Below are positions 53,288 through 63,166 of a stretch of DNA of 64,000 bases, in pieces. The stretch's first letter is position 1. Each line of letters begins with the position of its first letter. Below the pieces are notes generated by a model. The model was not told the DNA's origin, did not search any database, and worked only from the letters and a program-made list of their open reading frames with translations. The DNA comes from CAZRUA01 sp964603125. Its GTDB lineage: Bacteria > Bacteroidota > Bacteroidia > B-17B0 > Aurantibacillaceae. The position numbers and the translations under genes are program-made. Location of the stretch: NCBI GenBank assembly GCA_964603125.1, contig CAZRUA010000003.1, forward strand, positions 13,285 to 77,284, read 5' to 3'.

Positions 53288-56200
53288 ATGACCAACGAAG
53301 AAAAGATTAACCTTATCGGTCAGAAGATTATTCTTCTTTCTCAAAACATCGAAAGAAATCAAAACGATTTAGCTTTTTTAAAATCTCAACTCGAACAATT
53401 GCAGTATGAGATGCACTTAAGCAAATTCCCTAGCAATTTTAAACCTGAGGATAAAAAAGAGGAGAATAAGATTGAGCCTCCTATTCAAAATCCTATTCAA
53501 AATCCAATTATTGAGCCTGTTAAGGAGCCGGTAATTGAACCTGTGAATGAGATTGTTCCTCCAGTTCAGCAACCTATTCTTAATCCTATTAATGTTAATA
53601 AAATTGAGCCTTTAAAAACGCCTCAAACTTTTGTTAGTCCAAATGCGAAGCAAAATAACACATCTAATTCAACGCAAGCTTCTAAATCAAAGTTCAATTT
53701 AGAAGAATATATCGGAGGGAAACTTCTTTCTATTATAGGTATGTTCTTTTTGGTGATAGGTATTGCTGTTGGAGTTAAGTATGCTATTGATGAAGGCTAT
53801 ATTAATGAGTTAACTCGCGTAATCTTAAGTTATGCAGCTGGTGGCGTGCTTTTAACTTTCGCCTTTTACTTACGAAGCAAGTATAAAGTGTTCAGCGCTG
53901 TTTTGCTCGGTGGTGGTTCTACTGTTCTTTACTTCACTACATTTTTTGCACATTATTCTTACCATCTCTTCCCTGGCGATAGTAGCTTAATGCCTTTTGC
54001 AATAATGGTTATCATAACTGCATTTACTGTGTTTGCAGCGCATATTTATAATTTTGAAGTTATTGCATTAATAGGTTTAATTGGAGCCTATGCCGTACCA
54101 CCTTTGTTATCGGATGGTAGTGGGAAAATACAATACATGTTTGGGTACATGAGTATTATAAACATTGGTATTTTGGTTTTATCCATTACTAAAACATGGC
54201 GCTGGATTTATTATACGGCTTATGCTTTAAGCTGGCTCATTTTTGGCGTTTGGACAGTAAATAGTTTTAAGGCCGAACAACATTTTGGATTCGCTTTTTT
54301 ATATGCTACTATTTTCTTCCTCACATTCTACGCAACATTCATTGCCTACAAACTTATCCGCAAAATACCTTTTATTGCTGGCGATATCATTGTTTTGATT
54401 TCAAACAGTTTTATTTATTTCGGTTTAGGGTATTACTTCCTAAACGATTCGGCTCATGAGCAATACCAAGGTATATTTTGTATTGTAAATGGTGTTATCC
54501 ATATGGCCGTAATGTTATTGGCACGTAAACAAAATTCTGCCGATAGATTATTGTTGTTTTTGCTATTGGGCATGGTGTTTACATTTGTAACCATCGCTGT
54601 TCCTGTTCAATTAGACGGAAATTGGATTACCTTGGTTTGGTTAAGCGAAATGGTGCTCTTGTTATTCTTGTCTAAAAAATCGGACATGCCTCTGTTTAAT
54701 TATTTAAGCTTAACTACTTTGATACTTGGTTTAGGAAGCTTAATGTTAAACTGGGTAAATGGATATGCTTTCAATTACATTGCCGTAAATAAGTATCCTT
54801 TAACAGTTATTCAAAACAAGTATTTTGTTACTTCTATATACTCTTGTATTTGTTTGGCTGCTGCTTGGTTATTAGCCCGTAGCGACTGGAGCAAAAACGT
54901 GAAAAATCAAGGCTTTGTAAATGTGTTTAAGTTTGTTACTTTCTTTAGTTTCATTGGAGTACTTTACATTACCTGTATTAACGAAATAAGTTATTATTTC
55001 AATCAATGGTATTATGTAAGTGAGTTTCAAAATAAAGCACTTAATACTTCGGAGGTCTCAAATTATTTTAGCTCGGCTATTGGCGATGTTAGTATTAAAT
55101 CATTTAAGCATTTATGGTTGTTAATTTTTACGGTTGTATTTAGTGTTAAAATAGCATTGGTTAATTTGTTTGTTTTTAAAAATCAAGCTGTACAACGCTT
55201 TACTTACTTTTTCAATAATGCTTTAATAGTGCTGTTCATAGCTGTTGGTTTTGTTTACATAGGTGAATTAAACGCTTACGTTTTTGGTACGCGAGAATCG
55301 GCTTATGTTGTTGTTACTCCGTGGTTTGTTAAGTTTAGGTATTTGCTAATGGCTGTTGTTGGGCTTTTGTTTGGTTCTTTATGGTTACAGCGAAGAGCTT
55401 CTTGGTCAGATTTGAAAGTTAACCTAAATAACTATAGTTTAATATTTATAACATTTGTGTTAGGCTTAATTGAGCTAAGTTTCTATTTTAACAAATGGTA
55501 TTATGCTTCGGAGATTAAACAAAGTGTAGTGGATAAGCTAGCTTATGCCAATGAGTTTTATAACCCTAAGTACTATGATGAAAGTATTGTTAAGTTTAAG
55601 TATATATGGGTGTGTATTTTTATTGCAGCATATAGCGCTATAATTAGTTTGATTAATTCTTTTGTATTTAAGAAACGATACACTCAAATTATTACTTATG
55701 TTACTAATTCAATTAGCTTGCTTGGTTTATTAGGCGGTGGATTGTTTGTTTCTGCAGCATTACAAAGAAACTTGTTTAGTCCAATTATTCAGGATGGCGC
55801 TATGGCACCAACTAGTGCTTGGTTTGTAAATATCAGGTATGTTGTTTTAGCTTTAGCAGCATTAATGCTTTTTGTAATGTATTGGCAACAGCGAAAAGAG
55901 AAGGATAAAACCTGGAGGATTTATCATTTTATTTTTATGCATATCATCGTTTTGGTAATGTTAAGTTCAGAATTGTATCATCTATATAAAATGTGGCATC
56001 CAACTGAAATGGAGAAATACGCTCGTGTAGCTCGTCGTATGGGCTTTACCATTCTTTGGTCATTATATGCTATGGCTATGATTGTATATGGTATTTCAAA
56101 AAAGAACAAAACTTTGCGTGTAATGGCAATGGTTATTTTTGGAATTTCTATTCTTAAATTATTGTTCGATTCTTTTGAAATGAGCAAGGGCTATAAGTTT

Positions 56201-56311
56201 GTTGTATGGGGAAGTGTTGGTTTAATTTTATTATGTGTAGCCTTTTTATACAATAAGTTTAAGGAAGTTTTATTTGGTGATGACAATGATGAATCTAAAA
56301 TTGAAAAATAG
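53288..56311 (+). CDS. DUF2339-domain polytopic membrane protein
   Basis: A 1007-residue protein. The N terminus is a coiled coil (KIILLSQNIERNQNDLAFLKSQLEQL) and a Pro/Ile-rich low-complexity linker with tandem PIQNPIQNPIIEPVKEPVIEP. About two dozen hydrophobic helices follow; the typical DUF2339 opening FNLEEYIGGKLLSIIGMFFLVIGIAVGVKYAIDEGYI is present. Two internal segments (FNQWYYVSEFQNKAL and FNKWYYASEIKQSVV, each before a conserved KFKYIW/KHLWLL phrase) suggest an internal duplication. Function unknown; an envelope role is inferred. Its 3' end overlaps the next gene. Confidence 0.88.
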   Translation: MTNEEKINLIGQKIILLSQNIERNQNDLAFLKSQLEQLQYEMHLSKFPSNFKPEDKKEENKIEPPIQNPIQNPIIEPVKEPVIEPVNEIVPPVQQPILNPINVNKIEPLKTPQTFVSPNAKQNNTSNSTQASKSKFNLEEYIGGKLLSIIGMFFLVIGIAVGVKYAIDEGYINELTRVILSYAAGGVLLTFAFYLRSKYKVFSAVLLGGGSTVLYFTTFFAHYSYHLFPGDSSLMPFAIMVIITAFTVFAAHIYNFEVIALIGLIGAYAVPPLLSDGSGKIQYMFGYMSIINIGILVLSITKTWRWIYYTAYALSWLIFGVWTVNSFKAEQHFGFAFLYATIFFLTFYATFIAYKLIRKIPFIAGDIIVLISNSFIYFGLGYYFLNDSAHEQYQGIFCIVNGVIHMAVMLLARKQNSADRLLLFLLLGMVFTFVTIAVPVQLDGNWITLVWLSEMVLLLFLSKKSDMPLFNYLSLTTLILGLGSLMLNWVNGYAFNYIAVNKYPLTVIQNKYFVTSIYSCICLAAAWLLARSDWSKNVKNQGFVNVFKFVTFFSFIGVLYITCINEISYYFNQWYYVSEFQNKALNTSEVSNYFSSAIGDVSIKSFKHLWLLIFTVVFSVKIALVNLFVFKNQAVQRFTYFFNNALIVLFIAVGFVYIGELNAYVFGTRESAYVVVTPWFVKFRYLLMAVVGLLFGSLWLQRRASWSDLKVNLNNYSLIFITFVLGLIELSFYFNKWYYASEIKQSVVDKLAYANEFYNPKYYDESIVKFKYIWVCIFIAAYSAIISLINSFVFKKRYTQIITYVTNSISLLGLLGGGLFVSAALQRNLFSPIIQDGAMAPTSAWFVNIRYVVLALAALMLFVMYWQQRKEKDKTWRIYHFIFMHIIVLVMLSSELYHLYKMWHPTEMEKYARVARRMGFTILWSLYAMAMIVYGISKKNKTLRVMAMVIFGISILKLLFDSFEMSKGYKFVVWGSVGLILLCVAFLYNKFKEVLFGDDNDESKIEK

Positions 56312-57548
56312 TATAATAGTTAGTGGTATTTTATTTTTTTTGTTTGTTGCCATTAGCAATGGTTTCGGGCAAATAAATAAGTTTAAATACTATGCGCCAT
56401 TAACGGGTGTTGACGAAACTCAATACCAGTCGGTACCTTTAAATTCAAAAATACTAGCTCAAACAAAAAATGACTGGAATGATTTTAGAATATTGCAAGT
56501 AACCGACCACGATACAATTGAAACACCTTTTATTTTTAATTGGCTACAAGAAGAATGGAAAAATAAAACTTACAATGCTTCTATCATTAATCAAACGCGA
56601 GTTAAGGGCAAGTACAGTTCATTTGTGCTCAAGTTTAATGAAAACTATATTATTAATGAAATTAACTTAAGTTTTGAAGAGCTTTATTTTGATAAACGAA
56701 TAACTTTAGAAGGTAGTTATGATGGACAAACTTGGGAGACTATAGCTACCAATATGCGCATCATTGGTTTTGAGAAATCTAATTTTTATTATACTAAATT
56801 AGAGTTTAGCGAATCTAAGTTTCCATATTACAAGGTTGTAATAAATGATGAGCATAGTTCTCCAATTCATGTGATTAGTGCTGATACTCGATTGTATAAG
56901 TTTAAGGAGGCTTCGTATTCGCCTGTTAAAATTCAATCTATTAAGCGTACTGAAATTAAAAAAGATGAATCAAAAAAAGTGTATGAGAATAAAACTGTGT
57001 TTGAAGTAAAACTTCCAGAGCTTAATTGCATTCATCACATCAGGGTAAAATGCAAAGATACTATTGATTTTTACCGTCGTGTATCAGTTTGCAATAGTAA
57101 GTTGGTGAATATGTTCGAAGGTAATCTAACTTCTTTTGGTAAAGAGTGTACTTTAAATGTTTCAACGGATTTAAAAGTATTAAATGATTTTACAGTAGTT
57201 ATTGATCATAACGATAATCAGGCTTTAAATGATATTGAAATTGAAGTGTATGGTCAAAATGCGGAGTTAGTGGCTCAGTTGAATCCTGATAATGATTACA
57301 TTTTATGTTATTCCTCTAACAAAGTAAATGCTCCTGTATTTGATTTACAGTATTTCACGGCTAAAATACCTGATGTGAAAAACAAAGTTATTGTGGGTGA
57401 GATTAACGAAGTAAAACCGAAAGTAGCACAGTTAAAAAAGGTTGCTGATTCGCCAATGATTAAAGAGAAAATGTGGTTATGGGTAGTTTTAATTGTTCTA
57501 GTTCTATTACTAGGCGGTTTTGCTTATTCTATGACCAAGAAGGTTTAA
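56289..57548 (+). CDS. DUF3999-like exported protein with C-terminal membrane anchor
   Basis: About 419 residues. A hydrophobic N-terminal signal (SIIVSGILFFLFVAISNGFGQ) is followed by beta-rich domains (ITLEGSYDGQTWETIA, a discoidin-like phrase) and a C-terminal anchor helix (MWLWVVLIVLVLLLGGFAYSM) with a short basic tail. Pairing of DUF2339 with DUF3999 is known in other phyla; the resemblance here is by architecture and neighbourhood. Start candidates are ATG 56280, 56286 and 56289, all overlapping the DUF2339 gene; 56289 is chosen arbitrarily among them. The 3' end overlaps the convergent GyrI-like gene by 4 bases. Confidence 0.75.
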   Translation: MNLKLKNSIIVSGILFFLFVAISNGFGQINKFKYYAPLTGVDETQYQSVPLNSKILAQTKNDWNDFRILQVTDHDTIETPFIFNWLQEEWKNKTYNASIINQTRVKGKYSSFVLKFNENYIINEINLSFEELYFDKRITLEGSYDGQTWETIATNMRIIGFEKSNFYYTKLEFSESKFPYYKVVINDEHSSPIHVISADTRLYKFKEASYSPVKIQSIKRTEIKKDESKKVYENKTVFEVKLPELNCIHHIRVKCKDTIDFYRRVSVCNSKLVNMFEGNLTSFGKECTLNVSTDLKVLNDFTVVIDHNDNQALNDIEIEVYGQNAELVAQLNPDNDYILCYSSNKVNAPVFDLQYFTAKIPDVKNKVIVGEINEVKPKVAQLKKVADSPMIKEKMWLWVVLIVLVLLLGGFAYSMTKKV

Positions 57549-58030
57549 CTTTTTAATCGAATGGGTATCCAAACTTCTTCTTCCGAATCTTCTGAATCGC
57601 GTTTGTATTTAGCGCCTAAAATCTCAAAATGTGGTCTATCATCGATGCTGTAAACAGAGTTAGGTAGCCAATTTGTAAAGATAGTTTGAAAAAAGGCATT
57701 GGCTCCAGCTACACCTCCTTTGTAGTCAAACACTGCGTAAAGTCCTTCTTGTATTGTTAAAGCTTCCATCCCCTCTGGCACAATATCCTGAGAGGAAACT
57801 GCTACACAAGCCCATTTTTCAAACTCTTGTGTAGGCTTAAAACTGCTAAAAAAGTCAAGCGGATAATTTTGTAATGAGTATAAATTAGGCTCAATTGCGT
57901 TTACAATTTCCTTTCTTCTAGGCATAAATTTTCCCCAAATCTGTCCAGTTAAGTTGTTGCTATACGACATTTTTGTTCGAATGCCAATTAATTCAGTTTG
58001 AGGAAATGTTTTAATTCTGGGTTCTAACAT
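57545..58030 (-). CDS. GyrI-like (AraC effector-binding-type) small-molecule binding protein
   Basis: A 161-residue cytoplasmic protein that is only the effector-binding fold: PRIKTFPQTELIGIRTKMSYSNNLTGQIWGKFMPRRKEI ... YSLQNYPLDFFSSFKPTQEFEKWACVAVSSQDIVPEGMEALTIQEGLYAVFDYKGGVAGANAFFQTIFTNWLPNSVYSIDDRPHFEILGAKY. No DNA-binding domain. Such stand-alone proteins bind cationic or aromatic compounds. It overlaps the stop of the upstream serine hydrolase by one base. Confidence 0.88.
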   Translation of the reverse strand: MLEPRIKTFPQTELIGIRTKMSYSNNLTGQIWGKFMPRRKEIVNAIEPNLYSLQNYPLDFFSSFKPTQEFEKWACVAVSSQDIVPEGMEALTIQEGLYAVFDYKGGVAGANAFFQTIFTNWLPNSVYSIDDRPHFEILGAKYKRDSEDSEEEVWIPIRLKS

Positions 58031-59280
58031 TAATTCGAAATTTTAAACTCATCTAAGTTCGGCTTCACAGCTTTTTTACGCGCTAATTCGTATTTGTAAA
58101 AGGTTCTTCCTAGCTCGGCTAAATAGGGCAGGGCAATACTTTTGTATTCATACTTTCCACTATTAATTACTTCTGTTTCGTTAGTGTAAATAACCGCGCT
58201 TAGCATAAACTCAACATTGTTTTTAAAGTCAACAATGTAGGCACAGTCAACCATAAAGCCATAAGATTGACCAACTATGTTGAATATTTTTAAATTGTTG
58301 TTTGTTATGCTTGCTTTTGAATCACCGTAAATAAAATACTTTTTATAGGAGTCGTAAAATTCTTTGGTGTTATAACTTGGTTTTTGACTCTCTCTTGGAT
58401 ACATGCTTAAGTACTTTAGTAAGAACTTATGGTCATCATTTGTTATGGAGTATTTTAAATTAGGGCTATTGTATTTATTAAAAACCAAGCGTTTTAATAC
58501 ATCATTAACGGTCTGAAGGTTAAGGTAATTAAGCCCTGTAAAATCTTTAGGCTCATTTACTTTTTTACCTGCATTTGTTAAGTAGGCTTTGCCAACATAA
58601 ACAATGCCCAAAGGATGCGGATAGCTCTTGTTGGATTGTGCGTAGTTTTGAGTAAAGATAAGTTTGTTGTTAGCATCGTAAAATGAAACTGGATTGGTAA
58701 TTGTGTTCGCAGTTCCTTTGCATCTTCCGTCAAAACGGTGAACTATTCTTGTGTTATGAAATCCAAGATTTTCAAGGCGATTGTGAAGATAGTCGGTACC
58801 TAAAAATTCATATACTTTATCATAAGCAAAATTGTCGCTAATTAATAGCATACGTTTTATGTACTGAGCTATACTGGGTAAGTTAAACTTAGCTGAGGTA
58901 TCTTTTTTACAAGTTCTTTGACATGCGTTTACACTATCTGTAAACATTGTCGTTTCTTTTGTAATAGGATACTTCTTTTGGTACTCGTTTATTTTTTCAA
59001 GAGCGATGATTGAGCAAGGTAGTTTAACTAAGCTTGCGCAATAAAAATAATTGCTGCTATCTAAAAAGTAATTGTGTTGTTTGAAAGAAGGGATGTTGTT
59101 TTTATCACGATTGATTTCAGTATAGATAATTTGTATTCTATACTTCTTGTGATTTAAAATAATATTGGAAAAGGCTTTGTTATTTGTTTGTAATAATGAA
59201 TCGATTAGCTTGGAATTATTCTGACTTTTTACCGATTGAAAAGTAAATAGTAAAATAAAAATGCTTAAAAATCGATTCAT
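58030..59280 (-). CDS. Class A beta-lactamase-like serine hydrolase, exported
   Basis: A 416-residue exported protein (signal peptide ending SVKSQ). The serine-hydrolase motif S-L-V-K at about residues 83-86 (CASLVKLPCSIIALEKI) and the SDN motif at 148-150 (LLISDNFAYDKVYEFLG) match class A penicillin-recognising enzymes. A KTG-type third motif is not obvious. Beta-lactamase activity is therefore not assured; a transpeptidase-related or esterase role is equally possible. Extra Cys residues (CQRTCKK) may form a disulfide. It precedes the GyrI-like gene with one-base overlap. Confidence 0.8.
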   Translation of the reverse strand: MNRFLSIFILLFTFQSVKSQNNSKLIDSLLQTNNKAFSNIILNHKKYRIQIIYTEINRDKNNIPSFKQHNYFLDSSNYFYCASLVKLPCSIIALEKINEYQKKYPITKETTMFTDSVNACQRTCKKDTSAKFNLPSIAQYIKRMLLISDNFAYDKVYEFLGTDYLHNRLENLGFHNTRIVHRFDGRCKGTANTITNPVSFYDANNKLIFTQNYAQSNKSYPHPLGIVYVGKAYLTNAGKKVNEPKDFTGLNYLNLQTVNDVLKRLVFNKYNSPNLKYSITNDDHKFLLKYLSMYPRESQKPSYNTKEFYDSYKKYFIYGDSKASITNNNLKIFNIVGQSYGFMVDCAYIVDFKNNVEFMLSAVIYTNETEVINSGKYEYKSIALPYLAELGRTFYKYELARKKAVKPNLDEFKISN

Positions 59281-59303
59281 TGTTAAACTGAATTAGTTAC
59301 GAC

Positions 59304-60575
59304 TTAGTTTGCAGGTAAAACCTTTGCTCTGCATTCTCCAAATCCAACTCTAACTCCATCTTTTAGGCAATAACCTTTTATAATCACTTCATCGTTATCA
59401 TTAATAAACTTGCGTTCTTCACCGTTTTTAAGTGTTAATGGTTTAGAACCTTTCCAGCTTAATTCCATCATACTTCCAAATTCATGAGGCTGAGGTCCGC
59501 TTATTGTGCCGCTACCCATTAAATCGCCCACATTTATGTTACAACCATTTACTGTGTGATGAGCAAGTTGTTGTTCCATTGTCCAATACATGTACTTGTA
59601 ATTACTTTCGCAAACAATGCTCTCTTCGCCGTTTTCAGGTTTGATGGCAACACTTAAGTTAATGTCTAGGTTTTTTTCTCCGGTATATTCCAAGTAAGGT
59701 AATACTTTTGGTTCTTGTGTATAACCTTTTGTTCTGAATGGCTCTAAAGCTTCAAGTGTAACTACCCAAGGCGAAACAGTTGATGCAAAGTTTTTAGATA
59801 AGAATGGTCCTAATGGAACATATTCCCATGTTTGAATATCACGCGCACTCCAATCATTAAACAATACTTTCCCGAAAATATAATCATCAGCTTTTTCGGT
59901 TGAAACGCTATCTCCCATTTTAGTTCCTTTGCCAATAATGAATCCTGTTTCTAATTCAAAGTCCAACAATTTACAAGGACCATAAACAGGAACGGTTGCA
60001 TCGGCAGGTTTTTGTTGTCCTTTAGGGCGGTGAAAACTATGACCCGAAACAGCAATAGAACTTGCTCTTCCGTGGTATCCAACAGGAATATGTTTCCAAT
60101 TGGGCATTAAGGCATTTTCTGGGTCACGAATCATTTTGCCAATGTTTGTTGCATGATCAATACTGCTATAAAAATCAGTATAATCTCCAACTTTTATGGG
60201 TAACAACATGTTTACATTGTTTTGTTTTTTAAAAACAACAGCATGTAAAGAAGTATTGTTTTTTAATTCGTCAGATGAACTAAGCAATTCTATTAGTTTA
60301 GTTCTAACTTTTGAAGTTGTATTTTTTCCTAAGGAAATAAAATCATTTAAAAATTCTTTTTTAAAAATCGACTCATCATCCACAATACCTTTAAAATAAC
60401 CTGCTTTGGCTAGTTCAAATAAATCTACTATTTCATCGCCTATAGCGCTGCATAAATGATGAAATACATTCGCATCTCTATAAATACCAAAAGGAATATT
60501 ATGAATTGAAAAATCACTTTCAGTAGAAACGTTTTTCCAAGATTTTAAATTTGTGTTGATAGTACTCATTGTCAT
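59304..60575 (-). CDS. fahA: Fumarylacetoacetase
   Basis: A 423-residue enzyme with the complete family pattern: SDFSIHNIPFGIY, VGDYTDFYSSIDHATNIGKMIRDPENALMPNWKHIPVGYHGRASSIAVSG, LDFELETGFIIGKG, VLFNDWSARDIQTWEYVPLGPFLSKNFASTVSPWVVTLEAL and MGSGTISGP. It hydrolyses 4-fumarylacetoacetate to fumarate and acetoacetate, the last step of tyrosine degradation. An ATG two codons inside (MSTINT) is an alternative start. The rest of the pathway is not in the window. It follows gltX by 11 bases. Confidence 0.95.
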   Translation of the reverse strand: MTMSTINTNLKSWKNVSTESDFSIHNIPFGIYRDANVFHHLCSAIGDEIVDLFELAKAGYFKGIVDDESIFKKEFLNDFISLGKNTTSKVRTKLIELLSSSDELKNNTSLHAVVFKKQNNVNMLLPIKVGDYTDFYSSIDHATNIGKMIRDPENALMPNWKHIPVGYHGRASSIAVSGHSFHRPKGQQKPADATVPVYGPCKLLDFELETGFIIGKGTKMGDSVSTEKADDYIFGKVLFNDWSARDIQTWEYVPLGPFLSKNFASTVSPWVVTLEALEPFRTKGYTQEPKVLPYLEYTGEKNLDINLSVAIKPENGEESIVCESNYKYMYWTMEQQLAHHTVNGCNINVGDLMGSGTISGPQPHEFGSMMELSWKGSKPLTLKNGEERKFINDNDEVIIKGYCLKDGVRVGFGECRAKVLPAN

Positions 60576-60586
60576 TTTTTTAATTT

Positions 60587-62116
60587 TTAAATAGCTAAAG
60601 CTTTAAAAGCGTTTTCTAAGCGCATCATTGTGTTTTCTTTGCCAAACATTTCCATCATTTCAAAAAATGAAGGTCCACCACCAACACCAGTTAATACAAC
60701 TCGATAAAGTTGCATCACTTGTCCTGCAGGAATAGCAAGTTTTTCAGCACAGGCTTTAAACGTTTTTTCGGTTTCAACTGCCGTGAACTCGTTGCAAGCT
60801 TCTAAATCAATTTTAACTTGTTTTAAAAACGCTGTTGAGTTTTCATTCAAACGTTTTTTTATTACATCTTCATCGTATTTGGTTGGCATTACAAAAAGGT
60901 AACTTCCTTGCTCCCAAAATTCCGAAACAAAATGTGCTTTTTCTTTTAATAAACCACAAGCTTTTGTTACAAAGCTATCCGAAACTTCAATGCCTTTTTC
61001 TTTTAAAACGGGCTTAAATTCAGTAGCTAAATCTTCGTTTGAATGTTTACGTAAGTATTGTTGATTAAACCATTTCGCTTTCTCTGGGTCAAATTTAGCT
61101 CCACTTTTACTCACGCGCTCAAATGAAAATATCTGAGCAATTTCATCTAAAGTAAATAACTCTTGATTATTACCAGGGTTCCAGCCTAATAAGGCAAGGG
61201 CATTCATAAATGCTTCTGGATAATAACCCGATTCTTTATATCCTACAAAAGGTTTTTCTTCTCTTGGATCTTTCCAGCTTAATGGAAACACAGGGAAACG
61301 AGCTTCACGTTTACTAATTTTTCCATTTCCATCTGGATTTAAGATTAAAGGTAAATGAGCCAATTGCGGCATATCGTTTTCTAAACCTAAACCACGATAT
61401 ATAAGCACGTGAGCTGGAGCACTTGGTAACCATTCTTCTCCACGAATGGCATGTGAAATTTGCATTTCAATATCATCAACAATATGCGCCAAATGGTAAG
61501 TAGGCATTCCATCGCTTTTAACTAATACTTTATCATCTACTTGTCCTGAGTTAACTACAACCCAACCACGAATAATGTCATGGAAACGAATGTCTTCATT
61601 ACGCGGTACTTTTAAACGTATTACGTACGGAGCGCCATCAGCCAATAGTTTGTTTACTTCATCTTCACTTAAAGTTAATGAGTTACGCATATTTTGTCTT
61701 GTAACCGCATTATATTGAGGAGAAACAACTTTCGCGGCTTCTAAGCGTTTGCGCATTTCATCTATTTCTTCTGAAGTGTCAAAAGCATAGTAAGCATAAC
61801 CGCCAGCAATAAGTTTGTCGGAATATTTTTTATAAATTCCTAGTTCTTTTCTTTCGCTTTGGCGATAGGGAGCATGCGGCCCATCACCAAAACCAACACC
61901 TTCGTTTGGAGCAATTCCGCACCATTTTAAAGCATCAACAATATATTGTTCCGCACCTTCTACAAAGCGCGTTTGGTCAGTATCTTCGATACGTAATATA
62001 AAATCACCACCGTGTCTTTTTGCAAATAAATAGTTAAATAAAGCCGAACGAACACCGCCCATGTGAAGTCCACCAGTTGGACTAGGGGCAAATCTTACTC
62101 TTACACGTTTTTCCAT
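60587..62116 (-). CDS. gltX: Glutamyl-tRNA synthetase
   Basis: A 509-residue class I aminoacyl-tRNA synthetase. The HIGH-type motif is LHMGG in RFAPSPTGGLHMGGVRSALFNYLFAKR, and the KMSKS-type motif is KISKR (near residue 265, NGKISKREARFPVFPL). VRIEDTDQTR-type residues read LRIEDTDQTRFVEGAEQYI. DDKVLVKSDGMPTYHLAHIVDD and AIRGEEWLPSAPAHVLIYRGL complete the match. It charges tRNA-Glu. A CAAATATA (minus-strand TATATTTG) box at 62134-62141 lies just before the gene. Confidence 0.96.
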   Translation of the reverse strand: MEKRVRVRFAPSPTGGLHMGGVRSALFNYLFAKRHGGDFILRIEDTDQTRFVEGAEQYIVDALKWCGIAPNEGVGFGDGPHAPYRQSERKELGIYKKYSDKLIAGGYAYYAFDTSEEIDEMRKRLEAAKVVSPQYNAVTRQNMRNSLTLSEDEVNKLLADGAPYVIRLKVPRNEDIRFHDIIRGWVVVNSGQVDDKVLVKSDGMPTYHLAHIVDDIEMQISHAIRGEEWLPSAPAHVLIYRGLGLENDMPQLAHLPLILNPDGNGKISKREARFPVFPLSWKDPREEKPFVGYKESGYYPEAFMNALALLGWNPGNNQELFTLDEIAQIFSFERVSKSGAKFDPEKAKWFNQQYLRKHSNEDLATEFKPVLKEKGIEVSDSFVTKACGLLKEKAHFVSEFWEQGSYLFVMPTKYDEDVIKKRLNENSTAFLKQVKIDLEACNEFTAVETEKTFKACAEKLAIPAGQVMQLYRVVLTGVGGGPSFFEMMEMFGKENTMMRLENAFKALAI

Positions 62117-62265
62117 AATAAAAATTTAAGGTGCAAATATACTCAATAGCCCATAAAATAAAAGCTTTCTAATTCTAAAATTTGTTATGTATTTAAAGGA
62201 CTAAAGCGTATTTTAGTGGCTTATTTTGATAAACAATAATCACTCTAAGGAGATTTAAATTAATA

Positions 62266-63135
62266 ATGAACTTAATTACACCCGAAAATTGGAAAGATTA
62301 CGAATTGCTTGATTGTGGCGATTTTGAAAAGTTGGAACGTTTTGGTAAATACATCACCATACGTCCCGAACCACAGGCAATTTGGAAAAGAAAGTGGAGT
62401 GATAGTGAATGGGAAAAATTAGCTCATGTTGTTTTTGTTCCTAAATCAAGCTCTCAAGGAGATTGGAAAAAGCTTAAATCAATGCCTGATCAATGGCAAA
62501 TTGAGTATGCTTTAGGTAAGTCGAAATTGGTTTTTCGTTTAGGTTTAACAGCGTTTAAGCATGTAGGTGTTTTTCCTGAGCAAGCTTGTAATTGGGAGAA
62601 GATTTATGAAAGTATGTCGGGTATAAATAAACCTAATTTCTTGAATTTATTTGCTTATACAGGCGGTTCATCTATTGCTGCTAAAGCTGCGGGTGCTGAT
62701 GTTACGCATGTAGATAGCATTAAACAAGTAGTTACTTGGGCAAAGGAAAATATGGATTTATCTAAGTTAGATAACATCCGCTGGATGATTGATGATGCTT
62801 TGAAATTTGCTAAAAAAGAAATGCGCAGAGGTAATTTTTATAACGGTATTATTCTCGATCCGCCAGCGTTTGGTCATGGTCCTAATGGCGAAAAATGGAA
62901 GCTGGAAGATAGTTTACAAGAAATGATGGATAGTGTTTTGCAAATTTTAAATCCCGAAAAGCATTTACTTATTCTTAATGCTTATTCATTAGGTTTTTCA
63001 AGTATAATCACCGAAAATTTATTGGCACCTTATGCTGAAAAGAATAAATCTGATCTTAGTTCGGGTGAACTTTATTTACAAGCTCAAAGTGGTATTAAAT
63101 TGCCTTTGGGTGTTTGGGGACAATTGAAAAAGTAG
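62266..63135 (+). CDS. Class I SAM-dependent rRNA methyltransferase (RlmI/RlmK-like)
   Basis: A 289-residue enzyme. The AdoMet-binding motif is FLNLFAYTGGSSIAAKAAGADVTHVDSIKQVVTWAKENM, motif II is IRWMIDDALKFAKKE, and the catalytic-loop motif is NGIILDPPAFGHGPNGEKWKLE. It has the core fold of RlmI/RlmKL-type 23S rRNA methyltransferases, but without the PUA domain at the N terminus, so the target base is not certain. A purine-rich AAGGAG lies 13 bases before the ATG, unusual for this genome but too far for a standard ribosome binding site. Confidence 0.88.
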   Translation: MNLITPENWKDYELLDCGDFEKLERFGKYITIRPEPQAIWKRKWSDSEWEKLAHVVFVPKSSSQGDWKKLKSMPDQWQIEYALGKSKLVFRLGLTAFKHVGVFPEQACNWEKIYESMSGINKPNFLNLFAYTGGSSIAAKAAGADVTHVDSIKQVVTWAKENMDLSKLDNIRWMIDDALKFAKKEMRRGNFYNGIILDPPAFGHGPNGEKWKLEDSLQEMMDSVLQILNPEKHLLILNAYSLGFSSIITENLLAPYAEKNKSDLSSGELYLQAQSGIKLPLGVWGQLKK

Positions 63136-63166
63136 GCAATATATGTTAACTTTAAACGTTTACTAA

